This document shows, piece after piece, positions 7,389-13,058 of a stretch of 42,133 nt of DNA. This DNA comes from a virus, in IMG/VR virus record IMGVR_UViG_3300047378_000147, positions 1-42,133 of that record; one strand, given 5' to 3'. The notes beneath the pieces were generated by a model. The model did no database searches. It had not been told where the DNA came from and was given only the letters and a program-made list of their open reading frames with translations. A program made the position numbers and the translations under genes. Positions within the stretch are counted from its first letter, which is position 1. Every line of letters begins with the position of its first letter.

Positions 7389-7636
7389 TAAAGAAAGTAG
7401 ACTGGAAACCGCCGGCGTGGAGCAAAGAGTTAAGACAAATTTACTCATGGTGTTTAAGACATGGAATAAAAATATACCCTATAGCTGCGGCTAAAGGAGA
7501 AAAAAATAAAAACTGTTATATAGAAGTTAATGTAAATGGTAAAACAACTTTATCACCTAAACATTATGGTGTTAATGAATTATGGCCTAAGATATTTGAG
7601 CTTTATAAGTTTTATTATGACAAACATACAAACTAA
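7385..7636 (+). CDS. Hypothetical protein (83 aa)
   Basis: Starts in an ATGA overlap with the primase-helicase stop, so it is translationally coupled to it. The protein is basic and aromatic-rich (WKPPAWSKELRQIYSWCLRHGIKIYPIAA, then VNGKTTLSPKHYGVNELWPKIFELYKFYY). I have an impression of similar proteins next to phage primases but cannot name a family. Its stop codon lies inside copy B of the repeated 37-nt element. Confidence 0.7.
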   Translation: MIKKVDWKPPAWSKELRQIYSWCLRHGIKIYPIAAAKGEKNKNCYIEVNVNGKTTLSPKHYGVNELWPKIFELYKFYYDKHTN

Positions 7637-7663
7637 ATACGATACAATTCGGATAATAAATAT
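7627..7663 (+). promoter_or_regulatory. Repeated 37-nt upstream element, copy B
   Basis: TACAAACTAAATACGATA, five variable bases, CGGATAATA, five bases, then ATG at 7664. Both blocks and both spacings are identical to copy A, 6.9 kb upstream. It opens the nucleotide-metabolism block and overlaps the stop of the previous gene, whose last codons read ACA AAC TAA within the element. A promoter with GATAAT as -10 would start RNA almost at the ATG. Confidence 0.65.
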
Positions 7664-8350
7664 ATGAGAGAATATAAATTTAAAAATGCAAGCGAAGCTT
7701 TTGACTTTTATTATGGTACAATACCATATGAAGGTAAAAACTTTGGTAATACTAAAGCTATGTTTAATCAAGGCTTTACAATATTAAACCCAGTTGATCG
7801 CATAATAACTAATGAAGCTAGAAACTTCAATGTTGAATATGCAGAAGCTGAATGGCAATGGTATTTATCAGGTGATCCATCTACAGCTAAGCTTGGTGAA
7901 ATATATGGTAAGATACCTAAGATATGGCAGGATATGGCTGATGGTAATGGTAGAGTTAATTCTAACTATGGTTATCAATGGGAAAGAGGTTATCAACTAG
8001 ATAAAGTTGTAGCTATGTTAAAAGAAAATCCCGACACAAGACAAGCCTGTGTATCTATATATGATGGTAAAGAAATGAACAGGTACAGACACGATACGCC
8101 TTGTACTTATGCTGTACAATTTACAGTTATAGATAACAAGCTTGATATGTGCGTTACGATGCGTTCTAACGATCTTTGGTTCGGTTTCTGTAATGATCAA
8201 TATCAATTCAGTAAACTGCAAGAGATGGTCTCAGAACGTACAGGATATAAGGTTGGTGTGTATTATCATTTTGCACATAACCTACATATCTATGACGATC
8301 AGTTACCAGAGCAAAATACACTAACATCTAGAGCTAAACAATATGGATAA
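7664..8350 (+). CDS. ThyA-fold pyrimidine methyl/hydroxymethyltransferase, dCMP-type active site (228 aa)
   Basis: Member of the thymidylate synthase/dCMP hydroxymethylase fold, which adds a one-carbon unit from methylene-tetrahydrofolate to a pyrimidine nucleotide. Landmarks: EAEWQWYLSGD (61-71), NYGYQW (101-106), phosphate-binding Arg126, catalytic Cys147 in DTPCTYAVQF, MRSNDLWFGF (166-175) and NLHIYDD (206-212). The residue eight after Asp170 is Asp178. In thymidylate synthases this place is Asn (L. casei Asn229), and in T4 dCMP hydroxymethylase it is Asp. This favours dCMP as substrate, so the gene may be a dCMP hydroxymethylase rather than a thymidylate synthase. The length is close to T4 gp42. 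Confidence 0.82.
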   Translation: MREYKFKNASEAFDFYYGTIPYEGKNFGNTKAMFNQGFTILNPVDRIITNEARNFNVEYAEAEWQWYLSGDPSTAKLGEIYGKIPKIWQDMADGNGRVNSNYGYQWERGYQLDKVVAMLKENPDTRQACVSIYDGKEMNRYRHDTPCTYAVQFTVIDNKLDMCVTMRSNDLWFGFCNDQYQFSKLQEMVSERTGYKVGVYYHFAHNLHIYDDQLPEQNTLTSRAKQYG

Positions 8351-9227
8351 AATAAATTATTATTTATACCATATACCGGGTAAAAAAATAGGTGTTACAC
8401 GTGATCTTATAAGCAGAGTCGTCGAACAACAAGGTTACGACTTAGACGAAATAGAAGTTCTAGAGCAAAGTACAGATATAAACTATATATCTGACCGCGA
8501 GTTAGAACTTCAACAGTCTTACGGCTATCGAGTTGACAGGCAGAAGTATAAAGATCTATATATTAATAAAATTAAATTAAATAAAATGTACATAAACGCA
8601 ACAGAGCAGACGAGCACGTTTCCAGTGCCAGTATCTAAATTAAAAGGAAGATTAATGGATATGATGGGTAAAACATGGGAAACAATGCATGGTGAATTTG
8701 AAATCAATATGCACACAATTGATTGGATAATGGATAATGTCAAGACATCCATGTATACTACAGAAAGATCTTATATATACAACAAAGCATTTGCTAAATA
8801 CTTTCAAGTTGAAGACCATGCTAAAGCAGCTGAAAGATTTCCATTTGGTAAAGACGCTTATCAAGTTTATTTAGATGGTTTGACAACTAGAGCTAATGGT
8901 AATGGCAACTGGAGATATGATTCATCTGATAGTGAAAGGTTTCAAAAGATAAGAGACTGGGCTGGAGAAAGAGGTCTGTATACTAAGGGTGATACCAAAA
9001 CTCAATTTTGTAAGTTAATGGAAGAAGCTGGAGAGCTTGGTAGAGCAGTATTGAAAGACGATAAAGCTGAATTTGTAGATGCTATAGGCGATATGGTTGT
9101 AGTATTAACTAATATGGCACATCTTGGTGGTACAACTATTGAAAAGTGTATTGATGAAGCATACAAAGTTATATCTAAACGTACTGGTAAAATGGTTAAC
9201 GGAACATTTGTTAAAGATGAAAAGTAG
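8343..9227 (+). CDS. MazG-like NTP pyrophosphohydrolase with GIY-YIG-like N-terminus (294 aa)
   Basis: The C-terminal ~80 residues carry the MazG pattern: CKLMEEAGELGRAVL (EExxE) and EFVDAIGDMVVVL (ExxD), the magnesium site of all-alpha nucleotide pyrophosphohydrolases. The N-terminal ~70 residues (YYLYHIPGKKIGVTRDLISR... then SDRELELQQSYGYRVD) resemble a compact GIY-YIG or T5orf172-type nuclease domain, with the YxxG-like start, an Arg and a later Glu. The middle section (about 95-190) is unrecognised. The gene overlaps the ThyA-like gene by 8 bases. A role in hydrolysing unwanted dNTPs fits the neighbourhood; the N-terminal assignment is weaker. Confidence 0.75.
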   Translation: MDKINYYLYHIPGKKIGVTRDLISRVVEQQGYDLDEIEVLEQSTDINYISDRELELQQSYGYRVDRQKYKDLYINKIKLNKMYINATEQTSTFPVPVSKLKGRLMDMMGKTWETMHGEFEINMHTIDWIMDNVKTSMYTTERSYIYNKAFAKYFQVEDHAKAAERFPFGKDAYQVYLDGLTTRANGNGNWRYDSSDSERFQKIRDWAGERGLYTKGDTKTQFCKLMEEAGELGRAVLKDDKAEFVDAIGDMVVVLTNMAHLGGTTIEKCIDEAYKVISKRTGKMVNGTFVKDEK

Positions 9228-9540
9228 AACTATTAAATTCAGAGATCCAGTCGTTGAGAACGTTGTGGATAAGTTTGTATCAAGATCTGATGTTGGCTAT
9301 GCTAAATACGGTAGAACATTACACAGTGAAAGAACTGGTAAACATAAAGATCTAGCTGGTTATTTAAATGATATACAAGAAGAGCTTATGGATGCTATTC
9401 TTTATATTCAAGCTGCACGTGAAGAGTTGTTAGAAGATGACAAAGAAAACATATTAGGTGTTAATAAACCTTTACATGAATCTTTTAGGCCACCACACCC
9501 TAGTCACGCAGATGATTTAGATTATGGGACGCCGATATAG
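9217..9540 (+). CDS. Small helical protein, MazG-like candidate (107 aa)
   Basis: I chose ATG 9217, which overlaps the preceding gene by 11 bases. An upstream in-frame ATG at 9124 would overlap it by over 100 bases. The core reads FVSRSDVGYAKYGRTLHSE and LAGYLNDIQEELMDAILYIQAAREEL. The EEL-x-DA pattern resembles small phage all-alpha nucleotide pyrophosphohydrolases. The C-terminal 30 residues are a polar, proline-rich tail. If correct, it is a second nucleotide-sanitising enzyme beside the first. The metal-site pattern is incomplete, so this is tentative. Confidence 0.6.
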   Translation: MKSRTIKFRDPVVENVVDKFVSRSDVGYAKYGRTLHSERTGKHKDLAGYLNDIQEELMDAILYIQAAREELLEDDKENILGVNKPLHESFRPPHPSHADDLDYGTPI

Positions 9541-9973
9541 CAAGAAAAAAGGTCCGGTAAGATCAAAGAAAGTAGAGCATGATGGAATTAAATTTCAATC
9601 AGGCCTAGAAAAACACATGTACATAGCGCTTAAAAAAGCTAAGATAAAGTCACAATATGAGGGACAAACTTACGAGCTTGTCCCTTCTTTTAACTTTGAA
9701 CAAGAAGCATATGAAAGACAAGGAAACGGTAAAGGAGAATACCGCAATAGAGGTAATAAAAAAATACTTAACATTAAGTATACTCCAGATTTTGTGGGAG
9801 ATAATTTTATTATTGAATGTAAAGGACGTCCTAATGAGTCTTTTCCCATACGTTGGAAGCTATTTAAAGCTTATGTACATAAACACTTACCGAATATTAC
9901 GTTATACAAACCTCAAAATCAAAAGGAATGCGAAGAAACCGTGAACTTAATTCTTGGGAAAAGAAAGATCTAG
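9524..9973 (+). CDS. T7 endonuclease I-like Holliday junction resolvase (149 aa)
   Basis: Predicted to cut branched DNA before packaging. The PD-(D/E)XK active site is complete: SGLEKHM with Glu29, YTPDF with Asp89, and IIECKGR with Glu98 and Lys100, in the order of T7 gp3 Glu20, Asp55, Glu65, Lys67. The spacing between the first two catalytic residues is larger than in T7 because of an extra polar loop (residues 60-80). Length equals T7 endonuclease I (149 aa). The N-terminus is very basic. It overlaps genes on both sides. Confidence 0.9.
   Translation: MGRRYSKKKGPVRSKKVEHDGIKFQSGLEKHMYIALKKAKIKSQYEGQTYELVPSFNFEQEAYERQGNGKGEYRNRGNKKILNIKYTPDFVGDNFIIECKGRPNESFPIRWKLFKAYVHKHLPNITLYKPQNQKECEETVNLILGKRKI
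9660..9685 (+). other. Hairpin with short T-rich tail inside the resolvase gene
   Basis: AGGGACAA (9660-9667) pairs with TTGTCCCT (9678-9685) around a 10-base loop, followed by TCTTTT. The form resembles a weak intrinsic terminator but lies inside a coding region. It could reduce transcription into the downstream small genes and the ribonucleotide reductase, or be chance. Confidence 0.35.
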
Positions 9974-10104
9974 CAAGAAGAAAATATGCTGAAAGACAAT
10001 TGCAAAAGTTTATAGACTGGAGCGTTGAATCTAAAGGTTATTTAAAATACAAAGACTTAATTAAATACTCAGAAAAATATGGCACGCCAACAACTAAGCA
10101 CTAA
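9928..10104 (+). CDS. Small basic hypothetical protein (58 aa)
   Basis: Overlaps the end of the resolvase gene by 46 bases and the next ORF by 26 bases. The product is strongly basic and helical (NSWEKKDLARRKYAERQLQK, then YLKYKDLIKYSEKYGT). I recognise no family. Charge suggests nucleic-acid binding. The long overlap lowers confidence, but it fits the compact style of this arm. Confidence 0.5.
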   Translation: MRRNRELNSWEKKDLARRKYAERQLQKFIDWSVESKGYLKYKDLIKYSEKYGTPTTKH

Positions 10105-10213
10105 AATAGATAGAGTTAAAGTTAAAAGAAAAGGCATACATGCCAAGACTAAAACATCTAGCTCTACATCTAGCATATTATATAAGAAAAAATATAAAGG
10201 ACAAGGAAGATGA
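10079..10213 (+). CDS. Small conserved basic phage protein (44 aa)
   Basis: Very basic mini-protein with the stretch KVKRKGIHAKTKTSSSTSS and a KKKYKGQGR ending. I recall the 'KG-HAKTKTS ... Y-GQGR' pattern from small proteins in many unrelated phages, which supports a real gene; its function is unknown to me. It ends in an ATGA overlap with the gene at 10210. Binding to DNA, RNA or ribosomes is a guess from charge. Confidence 0.65.
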   Translation: MARQQLSTKIDRVKVKRKGIHAKTKTSSSTSSILYKKKYKGQGR

Positions 10214-10437
10214 AAGAAAGTACATTATTAGAAATGCAAAATAAAATTGCGGCATTAACAAGAGTTGTGCAACAAATGATAAATGAAATGAATATACTTA
10301 GTACCACTGCAATGGGTACTTTAGAAACTGTAAAATTAATACCAGGCTACGATAGAGCTATAGAGTTCTTAAAAAAAGAAGCTGAAAAATTAGAAAAAGA
10401 AAAGAAAGATGGAGTTATCGAACAAAATACTAAGTGA
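10210..10437 (+). CDS. Coiled-coil hypothetical protein (75 aa)
   Basis: Starts in an ATGA overlap and overlaps the ribonucleotide reductase start by 29 bases. The protein is all helical: LEMQNKIAALTRVVQQMINEM, then RAIEFLKKEAEKLEKEKK. Heptad-like spacing of Leu/Ile suggests a short coiled coil. No enzymatic motif is present. It could be an assembly factor or an accessory of the reductase, but only position supports that. Confidence 0.65.
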   Translation: MKESTLLEMQNKIAALTRVVQQMINEMNILSTTAMGTLETVKLIPGYDRAIEFLKKEAEKLEKEKKDGVIEQNTK

Positions 10438-12271
10438 TATAACAGTATATATGAAGTACGCTAAGTTTGTACCTGAGTTAAATCGTAGAGAAACTTGGGT
10501 GGAACTAGTAGATAGAAATAAAGCTATGCATATTAAGAAATATCCAGAGCTTGCAGAAAGAATAAATGAGGCTTATAAGTTAGTATATGATAAAAAGATT
10601 TTACCAAGCATGCGTTCGTTACAATTCGGAGGTAAACCGATTGAAATTAGTCCTAATCGCGTGTATAATTGCGCTTATCTACCGATTGATCATATTGATT
10701 CGTTTCATGAAACTATGTTCTTGCTGCTGGGTGGAACAGGTGTTGGATATTCTGTGCAGAACCACCATGTAAAACAAATGCCACCAGTTAATCAACCTTA
10801 TGAAAAAAGAACTAGAAGGTTTTTAATTGGTGATAGTATTGAAGGTTGGGCTGACGCAATTAAAGTGCTTATGAAGTCTTATATGGGTGATAAGAGATCT
10901 TCTAGTGTACAGTTTGATTATTCTGATATTAGACCAAAAGGAGCTCAACTAGTTACATCAGGTGGAAAAGCGCCAGGACCTCAACCACTGAAAGAGTGTA
11001 TACTTAAAATTAAAGGTATATTTGACGCCAAACATGATGGCACACCATTAACCACTGTTGAAGCCCATGATATAGTTTGCCATATAGCTGATTCTGTTTT
11101 AGCTGGCGGCATACGTAGAGCTGCTTTAATTAGTTTATTCTCTGCTGAAGATAGCGAAATGATTAGCTGCAAGTCAGGTAATTGGTGGGAAACAAATCCA
11201 CAAAGAGGTAGAGCTAACAACTCAGCCGTACTTATGAGACATAAAGTAACTCAAGAGTTTTTTATGGATCTATGGAAGCGTGTTGAGCTATCAGGGTCAG
11301 GCGAGCCAGGTATATATCTTAATAACGACAAAGACTGGGGCACAAACCCTTGTTGTGAAATAGCATTAAGACCTTTTCAGTTTTGTAACCTATGTGAAGT
11401 AAATGCTAGTGATATTGAGTCACAAGAAGATTTTAACGAGAGAGTTAAGCACGCTAGCTTTATAGGTACATTACAAGCTGGTTATACTGACTTTCATTAT
11501 TTAAGAGATGTATGGAGAGATACGACAGAGAAGGACGCCCTTATAGGTGTATCAATGACAGGAATCGCGAGTGCCGCTGTGCTGCCGTTGGATATGAAGG
11601 CCGCTGCAAGTATAGTAAAAAGAGAGAATACAAAGACAGCTAAAGCAATTGGTATTAATCCAGCTGCAAGATGTACAACCGTGAAGCCTGCTGGGACAAC
11701 ATCTCTGGCATTAGGAACTTCATCTGGTATTCACGCATGGCACGCTGATTATTATACGCGTAGAATTAGAGTTGGTAAAAATGAATCTATGTATAAATAT
11801 TTAGCCGCTAATCATCCTGAGTTAATTGAAGATGAATTTTTCAGACCTCATGATACTGCAGTGATTAGCATACCACAAAAAGCTCCTAAAGGTTCTATAC
11901 TTAGAACTGAATCACCATTTGATTTACTTGAAAGAATAAAGAAGGTTGCTACAGAGTGGGTTAAGCCTGGTCACAGAAAAGGATCTAACACTCATAATGT
12001 TTCAGCTACTGTCAGCTTAAAGCAAGAAGAATGGGATCAAGCAGGTAAATGGATGTGGAAAAATAGAGATCATTATAATGGATTATCTGTATTGCCCTAC
12101 GATGGTGGTACATATACTCAAGCTCCATTTGAAGACATAAGCAAAGTAAAATACGATATGGCTATGACACACCTGAAAGACGTTGATCTCAGTAAAATCA
12201 TAGAGACAGAAGATGAAACAGATCTTGCAGGAGAACTAGCTTGTGCAGGTGATAATTGTGAAATTAAATGA
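10409..12271 (+). CDS. Adenosylcobalamin-dependent (class II) ribonucleotide reductase (620 aa)
   Basis: Reduces ribonucleotides to deoxyribonucleotides for phage DNA synthesis, using a coenzyme B12 radical. The sequence matches the monomeric triphosphate-reductase type: VYNCAYLP (Cys88, first of the redox pair), GGTGVGYSVQ (108-117), TNPCCEIAL (thiyl Cys around 315), FCNLCEV (326-331) and KPAGTTSLALG. The C-terminus has Cys612 and Cys617, a CX4C relay pair like that of Lactobacillus RTPR. The shape differs from class I (no NrdB partner gene) and class III (no glycyl-radical end). At 620 aa it is shorter than the 739 aa Lactobacillus enzyme. The host must supply cobalamin. Confidence 0.92.
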   Translation: MELSNKILSDITVYMKYAKFVPELNRRETWVELVDRNKAMHIKKYPELAERINEAYKLVYDKKILPSMRSLQFGGKPIEISPNRVYNCAYLPIDHIDSFHETMFLLLGGTGVGYSVQNHHVKQMPPVNQPYEKRTRRFLIGDSIEGWADAIKVLMKSYMGDKRSSSVQFDYSDIRPKGAQLVTSGGKAPGPQPLKECILKIKGIFDAKHDGTPLTTVEAHDIVCHIADSVLAGGIRRAALISLFSAEDSEMISCKSGNWWETNPQRGRANNSAVLMRHKVTQEFFMDLWKRVELSGSGEPGIYLNNDKDWGTNPCCEIALRPFQFCNLCEVNASDIESQEDFNERVKHASFIGTLQAGYTDFHYLRDVWRDTTEKDALIGVSMTGIASAAVLPLDMKAAASIVKRENTKTAKAIGINPAARCTTVKPAGTTSLALGTSSGIHAWHADYYTRRIRVGKNESMYKYLAANHPELIEDEFFRPHDTAVISIPQKAPKGSILRTESPFDLLERIKKVATEWVKPGHRKGSNTHNVSATVSLKQEEWDQAGKWMWKNRDHYNGLSVLPYDGGTYTQAPFEDISKVKYDMAMTHLKDVDLSKIIETEDETDLAGELACAGDNCEIK

Positions 12272-12423
12272 AAAGACTAGCATTAATAGGAGGCATCGGC
12301 ATGATGACAATGTCGGGTGCAAACATGATGTGGCGTGGCCAACAATTTGGCTACAACCCAAACACTCTTGCAATAGCAAGTGGAGCTTTTATTTGCTCAA
12401 TCGGAATCACTTTAAAAATATAA
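12268..12423 (+). CDS. Small membrane protein (51 aa), possible holin
   Basis: Starts in an ATGA overlap with the reductase stop. Two hydrophobic stretches (about residues 4-17 and 32-50) flank a short polar turn (WRGQQFGYNPN). The first has Gly/Met-rich character. It is likely an inner-membrane protein. Position at the end of the early arm and size fit a small holin-like or membrane-anchoring protein, but there is no neighbouring endolysin, so function is unproven. Confidence 0.5.
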   Translation: MKRLALIGGIGMMTMSGANMMWRGQQFGYNPNTLAIASGAFICSIGITLKI

Positions 12424-12426
12424 ATT

Positions 12427-12468
12427 ATGTGTGATGGATGTCCGGGCGGATTTTGCCCATGGTGTTAA
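12427..12468 (+). CDS. Candidate 13-aa cysteine-rich micropeptide
   Basis: A short ORF reads MCDGCPGGFCPWC and stops just before the terminator. It starts three bases after the previous stop, with AAATT before the ATG. Four of 13 residues are Cys, in a CxxC-x4-CxxC layout; CPWC is a glutaredoxin-type pair. This could be a metal-binding or redox peptide linked to the upstream reductase. So short an ORF can arise by chance, yet the regular Cys spacing is striking. Not confirmed as translated. Confidence 0.4.
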   Translation: MCDGCPGGFCPWC

Positions 12469-12472
12469 ATAT

Positions 12473-12506
12473 AAAAAGGGGAAGTCGTAATGACCTCCCC
12501 TTTTTT
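12473..12506. terminator. Bidirectional intrinsic terminator between convergent arms
   Basis: AAAAGGGGA-A-GTC (12474-12486) pairs with GAC-C-TCCCCTTTT (12492-12504) around a GTAAT loop with one mismatch. It has a T6 run on the plus side and an A5 run on the left that becomes a T-run on the minus strand. It separates the plus-strand early arm from the minus-strand virion arm, whose last gene ends at 12541. Confidence 0.92.
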
Positions 12507-12540
12507 GGTTACAGGAACTTTGGGTATGGTGCCCAGTCTT

Positions 12541-13056
12541 TTATTGTTCCTTTATATGTTTGCTCATAGCTAATCCTAACTTTTTACCAAAATTAGAATC
12601 TGATTTATAATGTGCTTTAGCTACATTTCTACTGTAACATATGTCTTTAGCTACTTTATCTAGTTGTTTAGACTTTTCAGGATGTTTACTTTTTAAATAA
12701 TCAGATATTAAATAGGCTTGAGTAGAATGTCCTGATGGATAAGAAGGTGTCTTCATAGACTTTAATTCTATATCTTTTAATTTTATTCCAAAACCTTTAG
12801 CTAGTCTCTTAGGTCTAGGTCTATTGAAATACTTCTTAAGCTTTTCTATATGTGGTACAGATTCTTTTATTAATACGTCTATGTTTTTATCTTTAACAAC
12901 CTCATTAAATCTTTTACTAACATCATCATTTTTCTTAACAAATTCTTTGTCATCAGGAATATTGTTTATTTTCTTTATCTCTGACATTGTTTTTAAAGAG
13001 TTATCTTTTGGTGGCTTCTGCTTTTTAAAGCTATCTATATTAAATTTATCTAACAT
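12541..13056 (-). CDS. PAP2-superfamily (acid) phosphatase (171 aa)
   Basis: All three PAP2 signature motifs are present: KX6RP (Lys74 to Arg81-Pro82 in KKYFNRPRP), PSGH (107-110) and SRX5HX3D (Ser142-Arg143, His149, Asp153). Enzymes of this superfamily remove phosphate from lipids or small phosphoesters via a phosphohistidine intermediate. No membrane segment is visible, so it resembles soluble class A acid phosphatases more than lipid phosphatases. It is the last gene of the virion arm, two bases after the giant internal protein, so it may be late-expressed, virion-packaged or host-directed. Substrate is unknown. Confidence 0.88.
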   Translation of the reverse strand: MLDKFNIDSFKKQKPPKDNSLKTMSEIKKINNIPDDKEFVKKNDDVSKRFNEVVKDKNIDVLIKESVPHIEKLKKYFNRPRPKRLAKGFGIKLKDIELKSMKTPSYPSGHSTQAYLISDYLKSKHPEKSKQLDKVAKDICYSRNVAKAHYKSDSNFGKKLGLAMSKHIKEQ

Positions 13057-13058
13057 AA

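Noticed and set aside
9124-9216. Upstream ATG extending the small MazG-like protein
   Set aside because: It would overlap the preceding MazG gene by more than 100 bases, and the extension has no recognisable protein pattern; ATG 9217 gives the compact overlap usual here.
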